A stretch of 43,603 nt of DNA from Lactobacillus gigeriorum DSM 23908 = CRBIP 24.85 (GTDB lineage: Bacteria; Bacillota; Bacilli; Lactobacillales; Lactobacillaceae), in the NCBI RefSeq assembly GCF_000296855.1, contig NZ_CAKC01000024.1, positions 1 through 43,603 on the forward strand, given 5' to 3'. Each line of letters starts with the position of its first letter. Within the stretch, counting starts at the first letter, position 1. Below the pieces are notes generated by a model that was given only the letters and a program-made list of their open reading frames with translations, did no database searches and was not told where the DNA came from. Below, piece by piece: positions 1-8,238 of the stretch. A program made the position numbers and the translations under genes.

Positions 1-1
1 T

Positions 2-1146
2 AAGAAAAAGGAAGTTGATTGCTTCGATATCTCAAACGATGCCTTGGGGTTTGAATCACTGCTGGAACAATTGCAGGAGTTCTCCAATCCTGCAGTTATC
101 TTTGAAGCTACTGGAGTGTATTCTTTGCCCTTAGAAGCTTTCTTGAATCGTGCTGGCTACGACTATGTGAAGATCAACCCATTGAAAGCAAAGAAGCTCA
201 TGGACAACAATCTTCACCGCAACAAGACCGATCAAGTGGATGCATATCGTCTGGCAATGATCGAATTCGTTGCTCCGCAAGCCTTGTCTATTGAGCAGCC
301 TAAAGAATATCGCGAAATGCAGGCTGCCAGTCGCTACTACGAGGAATTAACGCAAGATACTGTCAAGGCAAAAAATCGACTGCATAGAGCCTTGCAAACG
401 ATCTTCCCACAAATCGAGCAGCTGATGAGCACGCCAACTGGAAAACAGTATTGGCAGATAGTCGAGCTATATTCTCACCCTCATTTTGTCTTGGAAGATG
501 GATTCGATCAAATCAGCTCAAAGCTTCAAGACATAGCTGGCATCGGTCGAAGAAAGTCATGCAATTTGGCTAATTCCCTTCGAAATTTGGCCAAGCCAGC
601 CTACGCCTACTACGACTATGACAGCGTTCAAGTGAAACTGGTACGTCGACTGGCTCAGCGGCTGATCGATCTGGAAACCGAAAAAGCTGAGGTCATCGAC
701 TACATGGAAGAAATAGCTCCTAAGAAAGATTTGGAGATATACCTAAGCGTTCCTGGCATTGCCAGAACTACAGCTTTGAGATTGATCGCAGAGCTGGGAG
801 ACTTGCGCAGATTCAAGAGCACTAATCAGATCGACGCCTTTGTAGGAATTGATCCAGGAAGATATCAATCTGGAGAATACGATGGCCATTTGGGAATAAG
901 CAAGCATGGCAATCATATTGCCAGAAAGATTCTTTATCTGGCTATTGGACAAATTGCTTCCGCAAGTCCCTATAATCCTTGTCACATTGCCGATTATTAC
1001 AAAGCAAAAAGCAATCCTTTCATAGCACGAGCTACAAAAAGATTGCCATCGCCAGCGTACATAAGTTGATTAGAACCTTGTATGCATTAATAATAAACGG
1101 CCAAGCGTACGATTACAACGTAGCCAAACATAATCAAAGACTTTAA
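2..1146 (+). pseudogene. IS110-family transposase, 5' truncated by window and frameshifted
   Basis: The reading frame is open from base 2, so the N-terminus, including most of the DEDD RuvC-like domain, lies outside the window. What remains has the IS110 layout: IFEATGVYSLPL, then NKTDQVDAYRLA (the RuvC-like acidic region), a coiled middle, and the C-terminal transposase_20 part with LSVPGIARTTALRLIAELGD, FVGIDPG and the serine-containing GHLGISKHGNHIARKILY. At the A5 run 1036-1040 the frame breaks and ends at 1069. Adding one A restores KKIAIASVHKLIRTLYALI and a natural end at 1146. The frameshift would remove only about 35 C-terminal residues. It could be a true mutation or a homopolymer sequencing error. 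IS110 enzymes act with a bridge RNA encoded in the element ends; the 5' end is not visible here. Confidence 0.85.
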
Positions 1147-1175
1147 TTGTAAAAGCACTTGGTTATGTTCAGTAT

Positions 1176-1211
1176 AGCAGTCTGGTTGAAAAATATAAAT
1201 ACCCGACTGCT
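1176..1211. other. Stem-loop just downstream of IS110 transposase
   Basis: AGCAGTC at 1176-1182 pairs with GACTGCT at 1205-1211, and GG/CC extends the stem past a one-base bulge. It lies 30 bp after the repaired transposase stop with no T-tract, so it is not a standard terminator. It may be part of the element's right end. Whether it belongs to a guide RNA is speculation. Confidence 0.35.
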
Positions 1212-1319
1212 GTTTGTCATACAATAATTTACGAAGCATAAGCTCCACTTGTTCAAATATTGATAAGAATAATCAAAAATAATTTCTTAAAATACCTAAT
1301 AATACTTGATTTTGGGTAG

Positions 1320-1461
1320 AAAAAAGCACTTCAAGAATATATCTACTGGTTCAATAACATCAGACGTTCCAATAAACTAAAATACACGACCCCTGTTAAA
1401 TACAGAAATTGTGTATTATCAAATAAATTTATAAAATGTCTAACTTTTGTATGGCACTTCA
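1320..1461 (+). mobile_element. Relic of IS3-family (IS150-like) element, right end
   Basis: Translated from 1320 the frame reads KKALQEYIYWFNNIRRSNKL then KYTTPVKYRN, the typical C-terminus of IS3-family OrfB integrases of the IS150 group (EYIxxYNxxRxxxKLxxxxPxxYR). A stop lies directly upstream (1317-1319), so only about 30 residues of the integrase survive. The following 50 bp end in a sequence finishing with GGCACTTCA at about 1461, consistent with the CA end of an IS3 terminal repeat. I see no left end and no target duplication. This is a decayed fragment. Confidence 0.65.
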
Positions 1462-1485
1462 AAAGGCACTTGTTGCCTTTTTGTT
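1461..1485 (+). terminator. Rho-independent terminator
   Basis: AAAAGGCA (1461-1468) pairs with TGCCTTTT (1474-1481) around a short loop and runs into T-rich sequence. It overlaps the end of the IS3 relic. Confidence 0.5.
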
Positions 1486-1602
1486 TGCAAAAAATGTCCC
1501 GGGAAATAATCTTGGATTGATATTAGTTTGTGTTCTTTAGAAAAACATAATTATTTTTTGTTAAACTAAATAATAAATCTACCGTTATGAAAGGATGAGC
1601 AG

Positions 1603-1770
1603 ATGATGGAAGACGAGCTAAAGGGACAAGAAGAAAAACAAAACGAAGCGGAAGAAAAACAAGAGCAAACACCAATTAATCAAGAGAATTCAGAAAAAGA
1701 AGCAATTAGAAGGAAGCTTTGGGAAGCATATTTTTATAGAATGAACGGATCTAAGCATCCTGGAAAATAG
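1603..1770 (+). CDS. Small acidic/charged hypothetical protein (55 aa)
   Basis: An ATG at 1603 (or 1606) follows AAAGGATGAG and opens 55 codons. The N-terminal two thirds are almost only E, K, Q and N (EEKQNEAEEKQEQ), then comes RRKLWEAYFYRMNGSKHPGK. The composition suggests a disordered, charged segment plus a short amphipathic tail. A clean terminator follows 14 bp after the stop, so the ORF has its own RBS and terminator, which supports it being real. It has no recognised family. Upstream sequence (1486-1590) is AT-rich and could hold its promoter, but no clear -35/-10 pair stands out. Confidence 0.6.
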   Translation: MMEDELKGQEEKQNEAEEKQEQTPINQENSEKEAIRRKLWEAYFYRMNGSKHPGK

Positions 1771-1783
1771 TGAAAATAGGTTG

Positions 1784-1820
1784 ATCGATCAGTTACGGCA
1801 AGTAGCTGATCGATTTTTTT
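1784..1820 (+). terminator. Rho-independent terminator after the 55-aa ORF
   Basis: ATCGATCAG (1784-1792) pairs perfectly with CTGATCGAT (1806-1814), followed by a run of T to 1820. Confidence 0.85.
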
Positions 1821-1972
1821 CTACCAAAATGAGCAAATCACCTGACTATTTTTATAATTGGTACTTACTAATTTATATAATTTTATCACAAGTGATTTTT
1901 CTTGAAATATATTACTTTTAGCGTATTATTGTAACCGTTATCAGTATTAATTTATAAGGATTGGTATATACA

Positions 1973-2785
1973 GTGAAAAAGAAATTGATTGCCATTGATA
2001 TGGATGGAACTTTGCTCAATAAACAGAAACAAATTAGTATTGCAAATTTAGAAGCATTGAAAGAGGCAGCGGATCATGGAATAAGAATTGTACTTGCATC
2101 CGGACGACCATTAACAGGTTTAAAGCCATACTTGAAACAGTTAGGCTTATGGCAAAAGCAAGAATTTTCGATTACCTTAAGTGGTGCGACTGTGCAACAG
2201 AATAAGACAAATAAAACTTTCGCACAAAATGCAATGGAATTTAAAGCGTATCAACGTTTTTATAATTTTTCACAAAGACATAATTGTCACATTCAAATTC
2301 AGAATAATCATTCATTATATACGACTGATAGTACCTTATCACATTGGACAACTAGAGAAGGAAAGATGAATCTTCAACAAATCAATCAGGTCAAACTGGC
2401 AGAAATAGAAGCTTTGAAAGATGTCTATAAAATGCAACTGATTGCAGAACCTGAAGATATTGAACGGTTATTTAGTAAAATTTCTCCTGAAGTAAAGAGC
2501 TTGTACCAAGTTTTGAGGCAAGAAAGATATGCTGTTGATGTATTAGCACCTGAAGCAGGGAAGGGTAATGCGTTAACACAGTTATGCGAATTGTTGAATA
2601 TACCGATTGAACAAACGATGGCGATTGGGGATGGAACCAATGATTTGTCAATGCTTAAGACCGCTGGATTGAGCGTTGCAATGAAAAATGGTAAGGATGT
2701 TGTGAAAGAAACGGCAGATGAAATCACTGATAGTAATGATAATGATGGTGTTGCTAAAGCTATTCGGAAATTCGTGTTGAAATAG
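1973..2785 (+). CDS. Cof-type HAD-superfamily sugar/nucleotide phosphatase
   Basis: This is a cytoplasmic HAD phosphatase of the Cof (IIB) subfamily, about 270 aa, the usual length. Motif I is DMDGTLL near residue 9, with the nucleophile and acid/base aspartates. Motif II is at ASGRP. The conserved lysine region is GKGNAL, and motif IV is GDGTNDLSML. A C2-type cap lies between motifs II and III. The open frame extends to a TTG at 1961, but that sits directly on the AAGGA (1955-1959). The GTG at 1973 gives MKKKLIAIDMDGT, the normal family N-terminus, so I prefer it. The substrate cannot be read from sequence; family members hydrolyse sugar phosphates, FMN or PLP. Confidence 0.88.
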   Translation: MKKKLIAIDMDGTLLNKQKQISIANLEALKEAADHGIRIVLASGRPLTGLKPYLKQLGLWQKQEFSITLSGATVQQNKTNKTFAQNAMEFKAYQRFYNFSQRHNCHIQIQNNHSLYTTDSTLSHWTTREGKMNLQQINQVKLAEIEALKDVYKMQLIAEPEDIERLFSKISPEVKSLYQVLRQERYAVDVLAPEAGKGNALTQLCELLNIPIEQTMAIGDGTNDLSMLKTAGLSVAMKNGKDVVKETADEITDSNDNDGVAKAIRKFVLK

Positions 2786-2821
2786 AAAAAAACAGCGCAA
2801 ATGTTACTACACTTATAAAGT

Positions 2822-2873
2822 AAAAAGAGTACTTATTATGCGTTTTAGTTAGTCATAATAAAGTACTCTTTTT
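2822..2873. terminator. Bidirectional terminator between convergent HAD and Rpn genes
   Basis: AAAAGAGTACTTATTATG pairs with CATAATAAAGTACTCTTTT (one bulged base) around a short loop. A-tracts and T-tracts flank both sides, so it can serve the plus-strand phosphatase and the minus-strand nuclease gene. Confidence 0.85.
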
Positions 2874-2886
2874 ATTCAAATAAGGC

Positions 2887-3753
2887 TTAAGCTTCCTGCA
2901 AAGAATCATTTTTAGCTTCTGCGATAAATTGCTTTAACTCTTCATCAGAGAAGTATTGACCATACTTATTCTTTGCCTTAATAAAAATCGTTTCGTCGTC
3001 GAGAGACAAATCGATAAGCACATCAATCAGTTTCTTAACTCCTGCACGATTTGCAATCTTCTCGCCATCTTCACGACCGCTAATTCTGGCATCCATGATC
3101 TTCATCTCGTAGTCCATGATATCTGATCTCCTGTCTTGATTAAGTTCCTTGATTCGTTTCTGAGACCAAATGAAGTGTTCATTTAGACTAATCTTTTCAT
3201 CGTTCATCAACTTCGCTAGTTCTTTAAGTTCTGCGCTTTCGCAAGTAAAGTTGCCTTTTGAGTTAATGATAACCATAGTAGCGCCGTCATTCAACTCTAA
3301 CGCATGGTCTTTCGTATCAATCGTTTTGAAGAAGTGGACGGCACGATTATCAACTTTTGAAAAAGCCTCAGACGGATCAAACGAACACAAGAAAATAATA
3401 AAAGTATCAGGCAATTCAGAATAATCATGACCTGACTTCAAAACCTTAGCTCCATCAATTGTTGATTGATAGTAGCGCAATCTTCTTCTAAGATACTTGC
3501 TTGGCGAAGTCTGCATTTCAATATCAAAGATCCGATCATCCTTGTCGACTACTTTGATATCCAAGCGAATGTCTTTAGCCTCCCGCTGATCATTACCTAG
3601 CGCATCTTGCTTGTTAAACTCTACGATCTCTTTAATCTCCAAAAAGGGCAGAATGATCCTAAGCACATACAAGCAAAACTCTTCGTTTTCCATGACCCAA
3701 CCGAAGATCTTATCTTCGGTAAAGCCGAATTCCTTTGGGACTTCATAATCCAT
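2887..3753 (-). CDS. Rpn-family recombination-promoting nuclease / PD-(D/E)XK transposase-like protein
   Basis: The 288-aa protein starts MDYEVPKEFGFTEDKIFGWV and matches the Rpn/PDDEXK_2 family. The nuclease core is visible as DIRLDIKVVDKDDRIFDIEMQ (about residues 61-81), giving the D...ExQ metal-binding arrangement typical of this group, followed by RRRLRYYQSTID. The C-terminal part, with NEHFIWSQKRIKELNQDRR and a short helical tail, is also typical. Family members are Mg-dependent DNA endonucleases that stimulate RecA-independent recombination in E. coli, and are often numerous and mobile in lactobacilli. A strong GAGGAGG lies 6 bp before the ATG. There is no flanking inverted repeat, so it is a stand-alone gene. 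Confidence 0.85.
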   Translation of the reverse strand: MDYEVPKEFGFTEDKIFGWVMENEEFCLYVLRIILPFLEIKEIVEFNKQDALGNDQREAKDIRLDIKVVDKDDRIFDIEMQTSPSKYLRRRLRYYQSTIDGAKVLKSGHDYSELPDTFIIFLCSFDPSEAFSKVDNRAVHFFKTIDTKDHALELNDGATMVIINSKGNFTCESAELKELAKLMNDEKISLNEHFIWSQKRIKELNQDRRSDIMDYEMKIMDARISGREDGEKIANRAGVKKLIDVLIDLSLDDETIFIKAKNKYGQYFSDEELKQFIAEAKNDSLQEA

Positions 3754-3857
3754 GAAGTTGCCTCCTCGTAATTATAGATTTGAGAGCAAAAATAACCTCC
3801 TAATATATAAATACGCAAAAAATTGAAAAATTTACTTTTTTTCTTAAAAAATGGCAC

Positions 3858-3891
3858 AAAAAAATGATGCCATCTCTACTGAAAAGCATCA
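3858..3891 (-). terminator. Terminator of the MFS gene
   Basis: On the minus strand TGATGC and GCATCA pair around a 15-nt loop, followed by seven T (3858-3864). It lies 20 bp after the MFS stop. Confidence 0.7.
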
Positions 3892-3910
3892 CTCTGTTAA
3901 AACTTTGAAT

Positions 3911-5062
3911 TTAATTCTTTTGTCTTGTAAAAATTATTAAAGCGACTAAACCACAAATTAATGGGGCTAGAGTAGTTACGTAAAATGGAGCTACAAAGAT
4001 ATTGGTTGTAATTGCACCAATCCATTTGGTAAGAACAAGTGGTACTAAGATTGAACCAACATTTCCCAAAGCTAATAGCAGGGAGGTAGCAAAGTTAACA
4101 CCAGTATGAGGAACATGTTCTGCTACGTAGTAGAAAGTGAAGGACATAGTTCCTACGAATGAAAGTCCAATCAAAATTGCACCAACATAGAAAAGTACAA
4201 TATTTTGTGGCAATAAGAAGAAAAAGTTTCCTAATGCCATGCATCCTAACATAGTTGGGTAAGTATAATTATCTAAACGCTTTAAAATTGGTCCAAAAAT
4301 AAAACCTAGAATTACGCCACTGAAAGCAAGAATAGTCATTAAATTAGTAACTCTAGCTTCAGGAATATGGTATTTACTTTCTAGTAAGAAGGGAATCTTA
4401 GCTGTAGCACCAATGTAAGAAATACCAACAACTAATGTAGCAATTGCAAATAATACAACTGTCTTATTAATATGAACTTCTACCTTGGCTTTTTCCCCTT
4501 GATCGACTGCAGGTACATTTAAAGCAAAGAGAATGATAATTGGAATCACTAAAAGATAGATCCAATAAACGTAACGGATATTAATCAAAGCAATATATCC
4601 AGCGATCAAGGTAGTAATTGTTTTACCAAGGTTGAGCACTGAAGTTCGAATTCCGATCATTGAACCTAATGTTGAGCCTGAGTAAAAATCAGATAACATC
4701 GAAACTGATAATCCGTTACACAAGCCGATTCCGGCACCTAAAATCAATCTGGTTATTAACACTAGTTTGAAATTGGTCATAAAAACTGGTAAGCAGCCTG
4801 CTACTAACATTAATGACAATCCAAGCAAAACTGTGCCTTTTTTGCCAATTAAACGTACAACTAAGTCGCTTAATAAAACACAAATTGTGATAACTAAAGC
4901 AGGTAGCGTGATCAAGTTCTCCGCAGAAGCTTGTGAAAGACTTGGATCAAATGTTCGATAAAATTGTAATAAATGTGGTACCGCTGGTGCAATCGAAACT
5001 GTTGAAAAAAGTAGTAATGAAACTGACAACAGCGATACTTTGGTAATAAGTTTATTATTCAT
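3911..5062 (-). CDS. MFS transporter (12-TM permease, drug/CynX-like)
   Basis: The 383-aa protein is almost wholly hydrophobic, with about 12 predicted membrane segments and no signal peptide. The loop after TM2 (DLVVRLIGKKGTVLLGLSLM) is the MFS motif A region, and RLILGAGIGLCNGLS is the TM4 motif. A positively charged central loop (VDQGEKAKVEVHINK) separates the halves. The overall look is that of small-molecule exporters related to the CynX/NimT and Bcr-type groups. It is divergent from the pyridoxamine-oxidase-like gene at 5262. An operator-like inverted repeat overlaps its promoter, so it is probably inducible. The substrate is unknown. Confidence 0.85.
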   Translation of the reverse strand: MNNKLITKVSLLSVSLLLFSTVSIAPAVPHLLQFYRTFDPSLSQASAENLITLPALVITICVLLSDLVVRLIGKKGTVLLGLSLMLVAGCLPVFMTNFKLVLITRLILGAGIGLCNGLSVSMLSDFYSGSTLGSMIGIRTSVLNLGKTITTLIAGYIALINIRYVYWIYLLVIPIIILFALNVPAVDQGEKAKVEVHINKTVVLFAIATLVVGISYIGATAKIPFLLESKYHIPEARVTNLMTILAFSGVILGFIFGPILKRLDNYTYPTMLGCMALGNFFFLLPQNIVLFYVGAILIGLSFVGTMSFTFYYVAEHVPHTGVNFATSLLLALGNVGSILVPLVLTKWIGAITTNIFVAPFYVTTLAPLICGLVALIIFTRQKN

Positions 5063-5109
5063 AAAAGTTGGCCAAAGCCTAACCCCTTTCTTAAATCATT
5101 CAGATTCCA

Positions 5110-5140
5110 AGTATACCATATCGGTATAAAGTACGGACAA
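5110..5140 (-). promoter_or_regulatory. Promoter with operator-like inverted repeat for the MFS gene
   Basis: On the minus strand TTGTCC (5140-5135) and TATACT (5115-5110) form a candidate promoter with a 19-bp spacer. A perfect 6-bp inverted repeat TATACC-N5-GGTATA (5112-5128) sits over the spacer and -10, a normal place for a TetR- or MarR-type repressor. No regulator gene is adjacent. Confidence 0.5.
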
Positions 5141-5202
5141 AATATGCACAGAGGGAAAAAACGATTTTTAAATGGCTTAACTAGCACCACGTGTAATAAT
5201 AA

Positions 5203-5243
5203 TTGCTTTTTCTACATGTTTATTTATAATTAATATGTAGAAA
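5203..5243 (+). promoter_or_regulatory. Promoter and inverted repeat upstream of the PNPOx-like gene
   Basis: TTGCTT (5203-5208), a 16-bp spacer and TATAAT (5225-5230) make a candidate promoter. Perfect 9-bp arms TTTCTACAT (5209-5217) and ATGTAGAAA (5235-5243) flank the -10 box, so this could be an operator. Confidence 0.5.
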
Positions 5244-5261
5244 GAAACGAAGTAAAGAAAA

Positions 5262-5711
5262 ATGCGTAAAGAAGTACCACAATTAGACAATAATTTGACT
5301 AAAGAAGAATTCCTGGCTTTGATTGTTGACAGCTTCCAGTCGGTTGTCTTCGGCACGGTTGATCAATCGGGTAATCCACACACTAATGTAGCTGACATTG
5401 AATTATTGAGAGATGGCAAATTGATTTTTGCGACAACTTATCAAAAGGCATTCTATCAACGATTAATGAATCATTTTCGAATTTCTATCACAGCTCTAAA
5501 GGGCACTGAAACTCTTGATAGTGTTGGCTTTACCATTGATGGTGATGTCGAAGAAATCGATCAAAGATATTTAGATGAGATTTTCGCAAATCATCCTGAA
5601 ATGAACCAAATTAGTGCCAATCACTCAGAACGAAAAAGTATCTTGCGTACTTTTGCAATTACGCCAGTAGTTGGTTCGATTTATGATCTTCGTCAGCAAC
5701 CGATTTTTTAA
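5262..5711 (+). CDS. Pyridoxamine 5'-phosphate oxidase-fold flavin-binding protein
   Basis: The 149-aa protein has the split-barrel PNPOx fold. After an N-terminal helix (KEEFLALIVDSFQS) comes VVFGTVDQSGNPHTNVADIE, the first strand pair with the G-x-P motif, then DGKLIFATTYQKAFYQRLM (the K...K segment that contacts FMN phosphate in relatives). IDGDVEEIDQRYLDEIFANH follows. Such proteins bind FMN, F420 or haem and act as general-stress or haem-utilisation enzymes. It stops at 5711 and has its own promoter, and its divergence from the MFS gene at 5062 may reflect shared control. The exact reaction is not predictable. Confidence 0.75.
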   Translation: MRKEVPQLDNNLTKEEFLALIVDSFQSVVFGTVDQSGNPHTNVADIELLRDGKLIFATTYQKAFYQRLMNHFRISITALKGTETLDSVGFTIDGDVEEIDQRYLDEIFANHPEMNQISANHSERKSILRTFAITPVVGSIYDLRQQPIF

Positions 5712-5868
5712 AAAGTATTCAAATTTTAATAGTTAAATAAGTGTTTTCTTTTGTTAATTTATAACTACCAAAAAAATAATATCACTTGGGTAAATAACTT
5801 TGTAATCGCTTATTTTGATTATAAAATGTAAATATATATTAAAGATCAAAATAAACGAGGGGATTAGG

Positions 5869-6306
5869 ATGACGGACCAGGTTTTTAAAGTTAAACGAAG
5901 AAAATTATTGCAGGCCTTAGTGCGTGCAGAAGCTGCTGTTTTACTCAGTGCATTAATTCATTATCGTTTTTACAAAATCCCAGTTATGAATTTAATCTCA
6001 CTTATGATCATTGTAATCGGCACGTATTATTTTTTTAAACGAATGTTCATCCGCTATAGTAAAGATTATCTAGAACGAGTCGAAGATAAAGAAGCCAAGG
6101 AACTTTTTCAGACTGTAGGTTGGCTGGCAATTTTCATTCCATGGATGTTTCTGGTCTCAATTTTCATTGGGACGGGCTTGATTTTGTATTTCTTTATTCG
6201 TTCATGGAACAAGCTCTTGCTGGATGCCTTAGCATTCGTGTTTGTTCTCGTTCTAAGAGAGTGTGTTAACGGCACTTTTAACGTAAATAATAAAATATGT
6301 GGTTGA
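5869..6306 (+). CDS. Small integral membrane protein (DUF3021-like architecture)
   Basis: The frame is open from 5815, but GAGGGGATTAGG directly precedes the ATG at 5869 (MTDQVFKVKRRKLLQ), so the true product is 145 aa. It has a basic N-terminus, then hydrophobic segments at about residues 25-55 (two, ending FFKRMFIRYSKDY), a charged loop (ERVEDKEAKELFQ), and two more segments with FLVSIFIGTGLILYFFI and LLLDALAFVFVLVL. Four TM helices in a 145-aa protein resemble DUF3021-type proteins of Firmicutes, which often accompany LytTR regulators, but no such regulator is present. The function is unknown. Confidence 0.65.
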   Translation: MTDQVFKVKRRKLLQALVRAEAAVLLSALIHYRFYKIPVMNLISLMIIVIGTYYFFKRMFIRYSKDYLERVEDKEAKELFQTVGWLAIFIPWMFLVSIFIGTGLILYFFIRSWNKLLLDALAFVFVLVLRECVNGTFNVNNKICG

Positions 6307-6331
6307 CTTTTTAGTATGTCATCGCTAAACT
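6303..6331 (+). promoter_or_regulatory. Sigma-A type promoter for the small ORF at 6369
   Basis: TTGACT (6303-6308), an exact 17-bp spacer and TAAACT (6326-6331). It overlaps the last codon of the upstream membrane gene and points at the ORF at 6369, which has AAGGAG at 6353-6358. Confidence 0.5.
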
Positions 6332-6368
6332 TACTTACAAGTAATAAGCAAAAAGGAGATGAATTCAC

Positions 6369-6489
6369 ATGTTGGCACGCTTTATGAAACAAGTTGATAA
6401 CGTATGTTGTTGCTGCACTAGTAGCATCATTTTTGGCGTGCCCACTGTGCAACATCTTCATACTTAGCTTTTTTAGTGTTATGAGATAA
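6369..6489 (+). pseudogene. Short cysteine-containing hydrophobic peptide ORF, probably frameshifted
   Basis: A promoter and an AAGGAG box lead to ATG 6369. In its own frame the ORF gives 32 residues (MLARFMKQVDNVCCCC... ending at 6467), which is an odd sequence. In the next frame, from about 6394 to 6489, the text is a convincing membrane peptide: ITYVVAALVASFLACPLC then NIFILSFFSVMR. Removing the single G in GTTGATAACG (6393-6399) would fuse MLARFMKQ to this segment, giving a 39-residue one-helix protein. A terminator follows. This is most likely a small membrane peptide gene inactivated by a one-base insertion. It has no family assignment. Confidence 0.4.
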
Positions 6490-6508
6490 AAACTGAAAAA
6501 TACTAGGT

Positions 6509-6549
6509 AGCCGAGTTGTAGATCCATTGGGTCCGCAGCTCGGCTTTTT
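6509..6549 (+). terminator. Rho-independent terminator upstream of the peptide-binding protein gene
   Basis: AGCCGAG (6509-6515) pairs with CTCGGCT (6539-6545), followed by T residues. It ends 27 bp before the oppA-like start, so it either terminates the small ORF transcript or attenuates read-through into oppA. Confidence 0.75.
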
Positions 6550-6575
6550 GCGTAGTTTTTTAGAGGGAGTTTTTT

Positions 6576-8216
6576 ATGAAAAAGTTCAGAACAATAGCAG
6601 CCGGAATTATTACTTTTGTGATTGCCATGGTTCTTGTTGCTTGCGGCAAAAGTACTAGTAAGACGGCTGACACTAGTGATACGTTAAAATTGAGTACGAC
6701 TGCTCCGCTTGATACGATTGATATTAGTAAGTCAACGGGTTATGGTCAAACTGGAAACGTTTTTGAAAGTTTCTACCGTCTTGGTGATAAAGGTAAGCCA
6801 GTGGCTGGGTTAGCTAAGTCGGTCAAAATATCTCCAGATGGGAAAACTTGGATTTTTACTTTGAGGGATGCCAAGTGGTCCAATGGGGATAAGATTACTG
6901 CTCAAGATTTTGTCTATTCATGGCGTCGAAGCTTGAGTCCAAAGACAGCTTCACCATACGCTTATCTATTTAGTGGGGTAAAAAATGCGGATGAAATTGT
7001 TGCCGGCAAAAAGCCGGCAAGCAGTATTGGAATTGAAGCTATTAATTTAAGAACAGTCAAGATTTCATTAGCAAGACCAATTGCCTATTTCAAAGTTTTG
7101 CTAGCTTATCCATTATTTGGACCACAAAATCAAAAAGTGGTAGAAAAATATGGCAAACGCTTTGCCACTAAGGCTGAATATCAAGTCTATTCAGGACCAT
7201 TTAAAATTGTTGGCTGGAATGGTACCAACGATACCTGGGAATTTGTTAAGAATAATAATTACTGGGATAAAAATGTCGTGAAACTAAAGAAAATTTCTTA
7301 TCAAGTGGTTAAATCAACTAATACGGGTTACCAATTATTTCAACAGGGTAAGTTGGATTTAACACCACTTTCTAGTGAACAAGTTAAAAACTTGCAGACC
7401 AACAAGGAATTTACGTCATACCCATATTCGTTAGTACGTTTCTTGCTTTACAATTTTAAGGACAAGAATACGCTTAATCGTAAAGCAATGAATAATCAGA
7501 ATATTCGTTTAGCACTATCTTTAGGAATCGATCGTCAAATTGTAACTAAAAAGGTTTTGGGCAATGGTTCTACTTTACCAACTGGTTTTGTAGCAAGTGA
7601 TTTAGCAGCTGATCCTAAAACTGGGGTTGATTTTGCTAAATCACAAAAAGTCAAAAATACAGTCGATTATCAACCTGCGCTTGCTAAAAAGTATTGGGCT
7701 AAGGGCTTGAAAGAAATTGGCGCATCCAAATTAACGCTTAATCTATTGTCTTCAAATGACGAAGCAGATAGTGATCAGTTAACACAATATTTGCAATCAC
7801 AATGGATGAAGTTATTAAAAGGATTAAAAATTACTGTAACTAATATTCCAGATAAAGCCACTAACAGCAAAGCGCAAAACGGAGACTTTGACATTTATCT
7901 TTCTCACTGGGGTGGAGATTTCAACGATCCGATGACTTTCATGCAAATTCCGCTAACTGGTACTTCATATAATTATGGCAAGTGGTCGAATGCTGATTAC
8001 GATAACTTAATAAAAATGGCGCAAGATCAGGATGCTAATAATGTAAGCAAGCGTTGGGCAGATCTAGTTAAAGCGGCTAAACTTGTTAATAGCAGTCAAG
8101 TAATCACGCCGATCTATCAACAGACAACAGCATATTTACAAAAGAGCAACGTTAAGGGGATTATTCATAATACTGCTGGAACTCAGTGGAATTACAAGTA
8201 TGCCTATTTAAAGTAG
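6576..8216 (+). CDS. Oligopeptide ABC transporter substrate-binding lipoprotein (OppA type, SBP family 5)
   Basis: The 546-aa protein begins with a lipoprotein signal: MKKFRTIAAGIITFVIAMVL then VACGKS, where cysteine 23 would be lipidated and anchored to the outer face of the membrane. The mature part has the family 5 features: LSTTAPLDTIDISKSTGYG, then GLAKSVKISPDGKTWIFTLRDAKWSNGDKITAQDFVYSWRR split over residues 80-120. Other conserved stretches are the GIDRQIV motif and the C-terminal DFNDPMTFM. It delivers peptides to an Opp-type permease, but no permease or ATPase gene is adjacent, so it is an orphan binding protein. That is common in lactobacilli, which carry several OppA paralogues. 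RBS GAGGGAG lies just upstream. Confidence 0.93.
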   Translation: MKKFRTIAAGIITFVIAMVLVACGKSTSKTADTSDTLKLSTTAPLDTIDISKSTGYGQTGNVFESFYRLGDKGKPVAGLAKSVKISPDGKTWIFTLRDAKWSNGDKITAQDFVYSWRRSLSPKTASPYAYLFSGVKNADEIVAGKKPASSIGIEAINLRTVKISLARPIAYFKVLLAYPLFGPQNQKVVEKYGKRFATKAEYQVYSGPFKIVGWNGTNDTWEFVKNNNYWDKNVVKLKKISYQVVKSTNTGYQLFQQGKLDLTPLSSEQVKNLQTNKEFTSYPYSLVRFLLYNFKDKNTLNRKAMNNQNIRLALSLGIDRQIVTKKVLGNGSTLPTGFVASDLAADPKTGVDFAKSQKVKNTVDYQPALAKKYWAKGLKEIGASKLTLNLLSSNDEADSDQLTQYLQSQWMKLLKGLKITVTNIPDKATNSKAQNGDFDIYLSHWGGDFNDPMTFMQIPLTGTSYNYGKWSNADYDNLIKMAQDQDANNVSKRWADLVKAAKLVNSSQVITPIYQQTTAYLQKSNVKGIIHNTAGTQWNYKYAYLK

Positions 8217-8238
8217 AAACATTAATTTCCTATTAGAT

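Noticed and set aside
6509-6549. T-box or other riboswitch upstream of the peptide-binding protein
   Set aside because: The TGGGTCC string recalls a T-box, but there is no specifier stem and the leader is far too short. A plain terminator explains it.
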